Assembly (NCBI RefSeq): GCF_001279585.1
Contig: NZ_LGEC01000084.1
Location: 1 to 64,000 of the forward strand
DNA: 64,000 nucleotides
Direction of reading: 5' to 3'
Source of the DNA: Nocardiopsis sp. NRRL B-16309
GTDB taxonomy: Bacteria; Actinomycetota; Actinomycetes; Streptosporangiales; Streptosporangiaceae
Under the pieces are notes generated by a model. That model had not been told where the DNA came from and did no database searches. It saw only the letters and a list, made by a program, of their open reading frames with translations. Shown here piece by piece: positions 55,935 to 63,461 of the stretch. The stretch's first letter is position 1. The number at the start of each line of letters is the position of its first letter. The position numbers were made by a program, and so were the translations under genes.

Positions 55935-57167
55935 TCACGCAGCGCCCAGGGCCTCCGTGGGGTGCAGGGCCGCGGCCCGCATGGCGGGCACCAGCCCGGC
56001 GACCGCGCCGATCAGGACGGTGGCGACCACCGCACCCGCCCCCGCCCACCAGGGCAGGACCACCGGCCAGCCGCGCAGCACCGCGTACCCCGCGGTGGCC
56101 AGACCGCCCAGCACCACTCCGAACACACCGCCCAGCGCGGACAGCGTCATCGCCTCCACCAGGAACTGAACGCGGACGTCGCGCCGGGTGGCGCCCAGGG
56201 CCCGGCGCAGGCCGATCTCGCCCCGCCGCTCCAACACCGAGATCACCATGGTGTTGGCCACCCCCACGCCTCCCACCAGCAGGGCCACGGCGCCCAGCCC
56301 CAGCAGCAGCCCCTGGAAGGTCTGGTCCGCGGCCTGCCGCGCCTCCAGCGCGTCCGAGGGCCGGGACACCTCGACCTCGTTCGGGTGCTCCGGGTTGGCG
56401 TTGCGCCCCACCTCCTCCCGGACCCGCTCCACGTGGTCGGGGTCGATCCGCACATAGACCGCGGACGCCTCGCCCGGCGCTCCGAGCAGGTCCTCGGCGA
56501 CCGCCTGCCCCACCAGCGCCGCGTTCTCCAGTTCGGGAGCCAGCTCCACCCGGTCCAGTACGCCGACCACGGAGAAGTACGTGTCACCGATGAGTACCAA
56601 GGTGTTCGGTGTGATCCGAGTGATGCCCAGCCGCTCGGCCGCCGCGGGCCCGAGCACGACCGCCGGGTGCTCGCTCGTGGCCGCGTTCAGCCACGAGCCC
56701 TCCGCCACCCGCGTGCGGACCGTGTCCAACAGGTCCAGGTCCACCCCGTAGACGCCGATCCCGCCCGACTCACCGCTCGGCACGAGGTCGCTGCGGTAGA
56801 CGCGCGCTCCGTCCACCGACTCCACCTGGGAGGTGTGTTCGACCTCCGGCATCCGGTCGATGCGGCCCCGCGCCTCCTCGGGGAGGGTGGCGGTGCCCCC
56901 GAACAGGTCGCTGCCGGGGGCGACGGTCACGAGGTTGGTGCCCAGCCGCGCGATCCGCTGGTCCAGTTCGGCCTGGCCGGAGGAGGAGACCCCCACGACC
57001 GCGACCATCGCCGCGATCCCGATGGCGATCCCCAGTGCCGACAGCACCACGCGGGCCGGCCGTGCCCGCAGGCCGCTCGCTCCCGTCCGCAGGCGGTCCG
57101 CCGGGGAGAGCCGGGCGGGACGCGGTTGCGCGCGGCGCCGCCGCGACCGCTCGACCGCCGCCCTCAT
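55935..57167 (-). CDS. MacB-like ABC transporter permease
   Basis: 410 residues: one membrane helix near the N-terminus (about 38-58), a large extracytoplasmic domain (about 60-285), and three helices at the C-terminus, the MacB/FtsX layout. The Gly-Gly-Val-Gly-Val-Ala-Asn-Thr-Met helix and Glu-Ile-Gly-Leu-Arg-Arg-Ala-Leu-Gly-Ala coupling segment are typical. The ATPase is a separate protein here. Such permeases act as mechanotransmitters moving peptides or lipids outward. ATG overlaps the ATPase stop (ATGA). Confidence 0.9.
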   Translation of the reverse strand: MRAAVERSRRRRAQPRPARLSPADRLRTGASGLRARPARVVLSALGIAIGIAAMVAVVGVSSSGQAELDQRIARLGTNLVTVAPGSDLFGGTATLPEEARGRIDRMPEVEHTSQVESVDGARVYRSDLVPSGESGGIGVYGVDLDLLDTVRTRVAEGSWLNAATSEHPAVVLGPAAAERLGITRITPNTLVLIGDTYFSVVGVLDRVELAPELENAALVGQAVAEDLLGAPGEASAVYVRIDPDHVERVREEVGRNANPEHPNEVEVSRPSDALEARQAADQTFQGLLLGLGAVALLVGGVGVANTMVISVLERRGEIGLRRALGATRRDVRVQFLVEAMTLSALGGVFGVVLGGLATAGYAVLRGWPVVLPWWAGAGAVVATVLIGAVAGLVPAMRAAALHPTEALGAA

Positions 57168-57910
57168 CGGAGTCCCTCCGTCCGAACGCGCCCGCCGCGG
57201 TCGGCCGCCTTGGCGGTCCCGGCCGTGCCGACGGTCGCCTGACCGCCGGAGTCGGAGACCACGCGCCCGTCGCGCACCTCCACCCGCCGGGGCAGACCGG
57301 CGGCCAGCTCCCGGTCGTGCGTGATCACCACCACCGTCACTCCCTGCTCGTGCAGCTCCTCCAGCACCCGCATCACCGCGTCACCGGACACGGTGTCCAA
57401 CGCCCCGGTCGGTTCGTCGGCGAGCAACAGCGGCGGAGAACCGACGACGGCCCTGGCGATGGCCACGCGCTGCTTCTGGCCCCCGGAGAGCTCGTGCGGC
57501 CGGTGGTAGGCCCGGTCGGCCAGACCCACCACCTCCAGCGCCCGCAGTGCCCGCCGCACCCGCACCCGGGCCGGGACGCCCGTGTACAGCAGGCCGTCGG
57601 CCACGTTGTCCACGGCGTACACGTTGGGCGCCAGGTGGAACTGCTGGAAGACGAAACCGATCGAGCGTGCCCGCAGCGCGGACAGCTGGTCGTCGGTCAG
57701 CGCCCCCACGTCGTGGCCGAACACGCGTACCGTGCCCGAGGTCGGCGCGTCCAGCGTGCCGAGCAGGTTGAGCAGGGTCGACTTGCCCGATCCCGAGGGG
57801 CCCGCGATCGCGAGCATCTCCCCGCGGTCGATCCGCAGGTCCACCCCGTCCAGGGCCCGTACACCGCCCGGGTAGTGGCGGCTCACCCCGGTGAACTCCA
57901 CGGCGCTCAT
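57164..57910 (-). CDS. ABC transporter ATP-binding protein (LolD/MacB-type)
   Basis: 248 residues. Walker A is Gly-Pro-Ser-Gly-Ser-Gly-Lys-Ser-Thr, the signature Leu-Ser-Gly-Gly-Gln-Lys-Gln, Walker B Leu-Leu-Leu-Ala-Asp-Glu-Pro-Thr-Gly-Ala-Leu-Asp, and the switch His in Ile-Thr-His-Asp. A 25-residue Gly/Thr-rich tail follows the domain. ATG at 57910 overlaps the preceding stop; all four genes of the operon overlap in this way, implying fixed stoichiometry. Confidence 0.94.
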   Translation of the reverse strand: MSAVEFTGVSRHYPGGVRALDGVDLRIDRGEMLAIAGPSGSGKSTLLNLLGTLDAPTSGTVRVFGHDVGALTDDQLSALRARSIGFVFQQFHLAPNVYAVDNVADGLLYTGVPARVRVRRALRALEVVGLADRAYHRPHELSGGQKQRVAIARAVVGSPPLLLADEPTGALDTVSGDAVMRVLEELHEQGVTVVVITHDRELAAGLPRRVEVRDGRVVSDSGGQATVGTAGTAKAADRGGRVRTEGLR

Positions 57911-59055
57911 TCCGGGACCACCACCTCGGTGCCCGCGTCGATCCCCTCGCCGGTGACCTCCACCAGGCCGTCGGAGAACCATCCGGTCTCCACCGGGACG
58001 TCCTCGACGGCGCTGTCGCCGGACACGACCGACAGCCCGTACCCGCCTCCGGGCAGGGCGATGAGCGCGCCGACCGGGGCGGTGAGCACGTCCTCCCGCG
58101 ACTCCCCGCGCGCCAGGACGGTGACCGGAGCCCGGTCGAGGAAGCCCTCCCCGTCCTCCAGCAGGGTGATGACCACCTCCACGGTCGGTTCCCCGCCTCC
58201 GCCGCCCGCCCCGGGCTGTTCCTCCTCCTCGCTGGACTGCGCGACGGTGCCCACGGACTCCACCTCGCCGTCGACGGTCGTGCCGTCCGGCATCTCGACG
58301 GTCACCCCGTCGCCCTCGGCGACCAGATCGCGGTCGCCGACCTCCAGGTCGACCCGGACGATGCGGCGGGTGGCGGAGGCGGTGAGCAGCGGTGTCGCGG
58401 GAGCGACGCTCTCGCCGGCCGCCACCTCGTGCCCGGTCACGCGGACCGGCCCGGGGGAGTACCAGATCTGGTCGGTGCCGACCGTACCGGTGGCCTCCAC
58501 GCCCTCGAGGTCCCCCTGCCAGCGCTTGACCGCCTCGGCGGTCAGCCACGTGTACTCGTCGTCGACGGTGAAGCCCGCGTATCCCAGCTCCGCCAGGGCC
58601 TGTTCGAACTGGCGCACGTCGGGCCCCTCGACACCCGGCTCCAGCGTCCGGTAGGCGGGTGTGTCGCCTCTGAGCAGGATGACCGGGGCACCGTCGATCT
58701 CCCACGCCCGCTGCCCGGCCGAGAGCTCGGCCCCCACCTCCGGCAGCCAGGTGACCACACCGTCGGAGCGCGCGAAGAACGAGCCGCCCTCCGCGTACCC
58801 GAGGGTGCCGTCCAGGCTCTCCCGCCGGTGCAGGGTCGTGTGCTCCAATGCCGCCGTGGCCGCGGGGGCGGCGGTCTCCTCCTCCTGGGAGTCCCGCGGC
58901 CACCCCCACACCGTCATGGCCGCCCCCGCGCAGAGCACCACCAGGGCGAGCAGTGCCGCGACCAGCCAGCGGAGCCCGCGGCCGCGACGGGTACCGCGTC
59001 GGCGCGGGGGCTCATGCTCCGCCCCGTCGGTCAGGAGTTCGGTGTCCGCGCTCAC
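57907..59055 (-). CDS. Membrane-fusion-like protein with peptidoglycan-binding domain
   Basis: 382 residues: basic cytoplasmic N-terminus, one membrane helix (about 30-50), then an extracytoplasmic part. A PG_binding_1 domain (about 140-180, Gly-Pro-Asp-Val-Arg-Gln-Phe-Glu-Gln-Ala-Leu-Ala-Glu-Leu-Gly-Tyr) is inserted between strands of a HlyD/MacA-like adaptor. A Glu-rich and Gly-rich loop lies near 270-285. In Gram-positive bacteria such adaptors couple a MacB permease to the wall. GTG overlaps the lipoprotein stop as GTGA. Confidence 0.9.
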   Translation of the reverse strand: MSADTELLTDGAEHEPPRRRGTRRGRGLRWLVAALLALVVLCAGAAMTVWGWPRDSQEEETAAPAATAALEHTTLHRRESLDGTLGYAEGGSFFARSDGVVTWLPEVGAELSAGQRAWEIDGAPVILLRGDTPAYRTLEPGVEGPDVRQFEQALAELGYAGFTVDDEYTWLTAEAVKRWQGDLEGVEATGTVGTDQIWYSPGPVRVTGHEVAAGESVAPATPLLTASATRRIVRVDLEVGDRDLVAEGDGVTVEMPDGTTVDGEVESVGTVAQSSEEEEQPGAGGGGGEPTVEVVITLLEDGEGFLDRAPVTVLARGESREDVLTAPVGALIALPGGGYGLSVVSGDSAVEDVPVETGWFSDGLVEVTGEGIDAGTEVVVPE

Positions 59056-59549
59056 GAGTCGCCCTCACTGGTACTGCCGGACACGCCGCCCGCCTCGGTC
59101 TCCTCGGAGCACTCCGAGACGGCCGCCATCTGCTCGTCGTCGTCGGGATCGATCGGCAGGGCCAGGCCCTGCCCCTGTTCCGGGTCCTCGACGTCGACGC
59201 CGTTCTCCCGCAGGCACTCGGCCATCCGCAGGTTGTCCTCGAACACCTCCTCGTCCGAGGGGGCGTTCTCGTCCACGGGGAGCAGTTCCTCGCACTCCGT
59301 CATCGCGTCCATGTACTCCTCGTCCTCCGGGTCCACCGCGGGGAGGGCGATCACGCCGTCCTCCCCCTGGGGGTCGGGCATGTCGAAGCCCTTGTCGCGC
59401 ATACAGCCCGCGAAGTCGACCATCGCCTCCTCCATGGACACCTCCTCCTCCGCCCCGGCGGCCCCGGTCTCCTCCCCGAGGGCTCCGCAGCCGGTGAGCA
59501 GCAGGCCGGCCGCCGCGGCGGTCACGGCCGTGAGTGTCAGTGCGCGCAT
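59052..59549 (-). CDS. Acidic lipoprotein with an internal duplication
   Basis: 165 residues from the ATG at 59549, which follows AGGAGG by 4 bases. The signal peptide ends Leu-Leu-Leu-Thr-Gly-Cys (Cys21). The mature part is strongly acidic and twofold repeated: Phe-Ala-Gly-Cys-Met-Arg-Asp-Lys-Gly-Phe-Asp-Met-Pro-Asp-Pro and later Met-Ala-Glu-Cys-Leu-Arg-Glu-Asn-Gly-Val-Asp-Val-Glu-Asp-Pro, each followed by Leu-Pro and a Cys-containing end. Paired Cys suggest disulfides. First gene of the export operon; it could be a substrate chaperone or metal-binding sensor. No named family recognised. Confidence 0.85.
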   Translation of the reverse strand: MRALTLTAVTAAAAGLLLTGCGALGEETGAAGAEEEVSMEEAMVDFAGCMRDKGFDMPDPQGEDGVIALPAVDPEDEEYMDAMTECEELLPVDENAPSDEEVFEDNLRMAECLRENGVDVEDPEQGQGLALPIDPDDDEQMAAVSECSEETEAGGVSGSTSEGDS

Positions 59550-59622
59550 GTCGCCTCCTGTTCGCGGGTGCCGGGTCCGCCGGCACCGCTCGTGTGGTCG
59601 CGACACATGTCAGCGCCCCCGC

Positions 59623-59689
59623 GGTTAGCCGCCGGTTAGGCCCGGCACCGGGCCGGACGGGGCGCCCCAGGGTTAACCTCGGCCTAACC
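59623..59689. promoter_or_regulatory. Paired 11-bp-phased direct repeats between the export operon and the two-component genes
   Basis: GGTTAG at 59623 and 59634, and TTAACC/CTAACC at 59673 and 59684. Each pair is spaced 11 bp, one helical turn, and the two pairs point in opposite directions, as expected for an OmpR-family regulator acting on both divergent promoters. Confidence 0.55.
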
Positions 59690-59743
59690 GGGAGGGCGAT
59701 AGAGCTGGTCGGTCGGGCCTTGCGGGAGAACGGGGAGGGGCAC

Positions 59744-60400
59744 ATGCGGATCCTGGTGGTGGAGGACGAACCGGACCTGGCGCAGACGGTCGCGGAGGGG
59801 CTGCGCGGCGAGGGCATGGCCGTGGACGTGTGCCACGACGGCGACACGGGGTGGGCGGCGGCCACCGTCCACGACTACGACGTGGTCGTCCTGGACCGCG
59901 ACCTGCCGGTGCTGCACGGGGACCAGGTGTGCCGGCGCCTGGCCGAGGACCCGGACGTGGAGGCCCGTGTGCTGATGCTCACGGCCGCGGGCAGCCTGGA
60001 GGACCGGGTGGACGGGCTCGACCTGGGCGCCGACGACTACCTCGCCAAACCCTTCGCCTACCTGGAACTGGTGGCGCGGGTCCGCGCGCTGGGCCGCAGG
60101 GCCCGCCCGGCGGCGCCGCCCCGCCTCAGCCGCGCGGGGGTGACCGTAGACACCGCCCGGCGGACCGCCGTCCGCGACGGCCGGACCCTGTCGCTCTCGC
60201 CGAAGGAACTGGGCGTGCTGGAGGAGTTGCTGCGTGCCGACGGCGCCCCCGTGAGCGCCACCCGGCTGATCGAGAAGGTGTGGGACGCGCACCTGGACCC
60301 GTTCAGCGGGGTGCTCAAGGTCGTGGTCCACGGACTGCGCCGCAAACTCGGCGACCCACCGGTCATCGAGACCGTCCCCGGACACGGGTACCGGATCTGA
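59744..60400 (+). CDS. OmpR-family response regulator
   Basis: 218 residues: receiver domain with Asp8/Asp11, phospho-acceptor Asp51 and Lys102 (Ala-Lys-Pro-Phe), then a winged-helix output domain (about 125-218) ending Pro-Gly-His-Gly-Tyr-Arg-Ile. Asp-Arg-Asp-Leu-Pro-Val at the phosphorylation site is typical of this branch. GGAGGGG precedes the ATG. It overlaps the kinase gene (TGATG) and probably binds the phased repeats upstream to control the export operon. Confidence 0.94.
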   Translation: MRILVVEDEPDLAQTVAEGLRGEGMAVDVCHDGDTGWAAATVHDYDVVVLDRDLPVLHGDQVCRRLAEDPDVEARVLMLTAAGSLEDRVDGLDLGADDYLAKPFAYLELVARVRALGRRARPAAPPRLSRAGVTVDTARRTAVRDGRTLSLSPKELGVLEELLRADGAPVSATRLIEKVWDAHLDPFSGVLKVVVHGLRRKLGDPPVIETVPGHGYRI

Positions 60401-61623
60401 TGGGCGTCGCACGGAAGGGGCCGCGCCCTGAACGGGGACGGGGGCTGACGCTCCGCACCAGGCTGGCGCTGGTCTACACCGGCGTGTTCGCCCTCGGCGG
60501 GGTGCTGCTCCTGGGAGCCAACTACCTGGTGGCCTCCCAGAGCCTGCGCGTCCGCGGGGTGGGCCTGGCCACGACCATCGACGCGGTCGCGACGCGGGAG
60601 GGTGAGACGGCGTACTGGGCCGAGCCGGTCGAACCGCTGGGCTCCTGGGCGGAGGCGGAGGGGGTGGCGGGAGTGGCCGAACCGGCTCAGATCCTGGTGG
60701 GCGGCTACCAGGACGGGGTGCTCTCGGACATGCTCGTCAACTCGGTCCTCGCGCTGGTGGCGATCACTCTGCTGGCGGCGGCCGCCGGATGGCTGATCGC
60801 GGGACGGCCCCTGCGCCGCCTGCACCGGGTGACCGAGACCGCGCGCACGCTCTCCGAACACGACCTGCACAGCAGGCTCGGCCTGACCGGTCCCGACGAC
60901 GAGTTCCGGGAGCTGGGCGACACCTTCGACGCCATGCTGTCCCGCCTGGAACGGGCCTTCGAGAGCCAGCGCCGCTTCGTCGCCAACGCCTCGCACGAAC
61001 TGCGCACGCCGCTGGCGGTGCAGCGCGCCGCCCTGGAGGTGCCCCTCGCCCAGCACCGGGTGCCGGACGACCTGCGCCCGGCCTTCCGGCGGGCACTGGA
61101 CTCCGTCGGGCGCAGCGAGTCCCTGATCAGCGGCCTGCTGCTGCTCGCCCGTTCGGACCGCGGCCTGGCCCGGACCGAGGAGGTCGACCTCGCCGGGATC
61201 GTGCGGGACACGGTGGCCCGCCACGAGGCCGACGCCCGGGAGGCGGGGGTGGACTTGCGGGTCGACACCGAGGCCGCCGTGGTGGCGGGCGACGCGGTCC
61301 TGCTGGAGAACCTGGTGCGCAACCTGGTGGAGAACGCCGTCCGCCACAACACCTCTGGCGGGTGGGTGGAGGCGCGGCTGCGCACCGCACACGGGCGCAC
61401 GGTGGTGAAGGTGACCAACACCGGTGCCGCGATCGCGGATCCGGACGCCCTCTTCGAGCCGTTCCACCGGGGCGACGAGGCGCGGCTGCGCGGCGCGCGC
61501 CCCGGGAGCGGTCTCGGACTCTCGATCGTGCGCTCGATCGCGGTCGCCCACGGGGCCACGGCCGTCGCCCGTGCCCGTCCGGACGGCGGCCTGGTCGTGA
61601 CCGTGGGCTTCCCCGCGCCCTGA
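60400..61623 (+). CDS. Sensor histidine kinase partner of the OmpR-type regulator
   Basis: 407 residues. Two membrane helices (about 22-45 and 112-134) enclose a short outside loop of about 65 residues. A HAMP linker precedes the phosphorylated His199 in Ala-Ser-His-Glu-Leu-Arg-Thr-Pro-Leu. The ATPase domain has the N box Asn-Leu-Val-Glu-Asn-Ala-Val-Arg-His-Asn and G box Gly-Ser-Gly-Leu-Gly-Leu-Ser. The short loop fits sensing of membrane or envelope signals, in line with the adjacent MacAB-like exporter. Confidence 0.94.
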   Translation: MGVARKGPRPERGRGLTLRTRLALVYTGVFALGGVLLLGANYLVASQSLRVRGVGLATTIDAVATREGETAYWAEPVEPLGSWAEAEGVAGVAEPAQILVGGYQDGVLSDMLVNSVLALVAITLLAAAAGWLIAGRPLRRLHRVTETARTLSEHDLHSRLGLTGPDDEFRELGDTFDAMLSRLERAFESQRRFVANASHELRTPLAVQRAALEVPLAQHRVPDDLRPAFRRALDSVGRSESLISGLLLLARSDRGLARTEEVDLAGIVRDTVARHEADAREAGVDLRVDTEAAVVAGDAVLLENLVRNLVENAVRHNTSGGWVEARLRTAHGRTVVKVTNTGAAIADPDALFEPFHRGDEARLRGARPGSGLGLSIVRSIAVAHGATAVARARPDGGLVVTVGFPAP

Positions 61624-61656
61624 CGGAACGCCCCAGGGGTGGTGAGGACGCGGAAC

Positions 61657-61772
61657 GGTTCCTGGAGGGTGTGCGCGCCGACGACGGGAACCTGATCCGG
61701 CTCGAACGGGTGAAGGGGGCTCCCCGCGGGGAGCCCCCCGCAGTGCGCGGTCCGGTTTGTCATCGTGCGCCG
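61657..61772 (+). pseudogene. Internally deleted duplicate of the icmA 3' end and its terminator
   Basis: Bases 61657-61703 match 55610-55656 inside icmA (43 of 47), and 61703-61772 match 55767-55836 downstream of icmA (65 of 70). The intervening 110 bp are missing. The segment carries the same perfect palindrome as the icmA terminator (61717-61736) and lies just after the kinase stop codon, where it may terminate that transcript. It encodes no complete product. Confidence 0.8.
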
Positions 61773-61866
61773 CTAGTTTGTGGAATCCTCCCGTACCAGC
61801 GCCCTCCGGGGCGCCGGCCCGCGGACTCACCGCACACTCGGCACTACCTCGGAAGGGAAGGTCTCG

Positions 61867-63306
61867 ATGGCCGTCCGGACAGGCGACTCCCGCACCTATC
61901 TCGAACTCTCGGAGCAGGGAGGCGGAGCGCACAAGTTCTACGAGGTCGCTGTCGAGGGCACCGACGTCACGATCCGCTACGGGCGCATCGGCGAGAGCGG
62001 ACAGTCGCGCACCGTGAGCTACGCCACCGCAGCCAAGGCCCAGGCGGCCGGGGCCAAGAAGGCCGCGGAGAAGATCCGCAAGGGCTACGAGCCCGCGGTG
62101 TCGGGGGTGCGCCAGCGGCGGCCCGTCACCAGGCGGACGATCGTGAGCCAGAGGTCGACGGCACGGCAGGCGCCCGTGCTGTGGCGCTTCCGCTCCGGCA
62201 GCCCCGCGTTCGGGATCTTCGTCGACGACGAGCGCTGCTGGGTCGGCAACCAGGCCGGGGACGTGTACACGCTCTCCCGCGAGGGCGCCGTGACCGCCCG
62301 ATACGGCCTGCCCGACGGTGTGAAGTGCATCGTGGCCGACGACTTCTGGATCTACGCCGGCTGCGACGACGGCAAGGTCTACGACCTGGGCGCCAAGATC
62401 CCCCACGTGGCCTACGAGATCTCCGAGGACGTCGACATCTTCTGGCTCGACATCCACGACGGCGTGCTCGGTGTCTCCGACGCCTCCGGAGGGATCACCG
62501 TGATCGACCACGAGGACGAGTTCCAGTGGTCGCGCCGCAGCGCGGGGAGTTCGGCCTGGATGGTGCGCTACGACGAGCAGGGCGTCTACCACGGCCACTC
62601 CCGGGGCGTGACGATGTACGACGCGCTCACCGGCGACCAGCAGTGGTCGGTGTCCACCAGCGGCTCGGTGCTGTTCGGCTGGCAGGAGGACGAGGAGCTC
62701 TTCGCGGCCACGGCCCGCAACTCGGTCGACCGCATCGGCAAGGACGGGACGCTGCGCTCGACCTACCGCTGTGACGGCCCGGTCTTCTCCTGCGCGGCCT
62801 CACCGGACGGACGCTACGTCTTCGCGGGCGACAACCACTCCTCCGTCTACTGCTTCGCCCGGGACGGGCGCCGCCTGTGGAAGCTGGGTACGGGCTGCGG
62901 ATCGGCGTACTCGATGCAGTTCCACGAGGACCGGCTCTACATCGTCACCACTGACGGATCCCTGGCCTGCGTCGACGCCACGGAGGGCGCGATCGCCGCG
63001 GCCGAGCAGGGCACCGTCCCGGAGCCGGTGAGCGTCAAGGCGCCCTCCTGGGACGCGGTGACGCCCGCGGCCGAGCTGGAGACGGTCCAGGCGGGCCAGG
63101 ACGTGGACGGGATCGTCGTGGAGTGCGTCGACGAGGGCGGACGCCTGCGCGTGCGCGTGGTCTCGGACGGTTTCGACCCGTCCTGGCGCGTGCAGTTCCC
63201 CAAGGACATCCGCCGCCCGGGCACCCGCTACGTCGTGGAGGAGGTGCGCGAGTCCGCGCGCGGCGGCTTCTACCGCGTCCGCGGCGACATCCGCCGACTG
63301 GGCTGA
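61867..63306 (+). CDS. WGR-domain protein fused to a beta-propeller
   Basis: 479 residues. Residues about 10-80 form a WGR domain (Tyr-Leu-Glu-Leu-Ser-Glu, Phe-Tyr-Glu-Val-Ala-Val, Ile-Arg-Tyr-Gly-Arg-Ile-Gly, ending in a Lys/Ala-rich helix), a module that binds nucleic-acid ends in PARPs and occurs in bacterial MolR-type proteins. After a basic linker, residues about 115-400 show repeated strands with Trp/Asp/Gly patterns of a PQQ/WD-like propeller. A small C-terminal beta domain follows. No catalytic motif is evident. GGAAGGGAAGG lies upstream of the ATG. No signal peptide, so cytosolic. Confidence 0.82.
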   Translation: MAVRTGDSRTYLELSEQGGGAHKFYEVAVEGTDVTIRYGRIGESGQSRTVSYATAAKAQAAGAKKAAEKIRKGYEPAVSGVRQRRPVTRRTIVSQRSTARQAPVLWRFRSGSPAFGIFVDDERCWVGNQAGDVYTLSREGAVTARYGLPDGVKCIVADDFWIYAGCDDGKVYDLGAKIPHVAYEISEDVDIFWLDIHDGVLGVSDASGGITVIDHEDEFQWSRRSAGSSAWMVRYDEQGVYHGHSRGVTMYDALTGDQQWSVSTSGSVLFGWQEDEELFAATARNSVDRIGKDGTLRSTYRCDGPVFSCAASPDGRYVFAGDNHSSVYCFARDGRRLWKLGTGCGSAYSMQFHEDRLYIVTTDGSLACVDATEGAIAAAEQGTVPEPVSVKAPSWDAVTPAAELETVQAGQDVDGIVVECVDEGGRLRVRVVSDGFDPSWRVQFPKDIRRPGTRYVVEEVRESARGGFYRVRGDIRRLG

Positions 63307-63438
63307 GACCCGCGGAGCAGCCGTGAACTCGGCCACCCGACCGGCTCCGCCCCGCGACGGCGGGCGCCGCCGGCCGTGGTCAACGCGTGGATCCCGCCCG
63401 GCGCGCCGGCCGCCGCGGCGGTCCGTCGGCGAAGCGTC

Positions 63439-63450
63439 GCCGTATACGGC
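63439..63450. promoter_or_regulatory. 12-bp palindrome before the YbbN-like gene
   Basis: GCCGTATACGGC is a perfect palindrome 11 bases before the ATG at 63462. The gap 63307-63461 has no other clear signal. Confidence 0.35.
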
Positions 63451-63461
63451 AGGATGGAACC

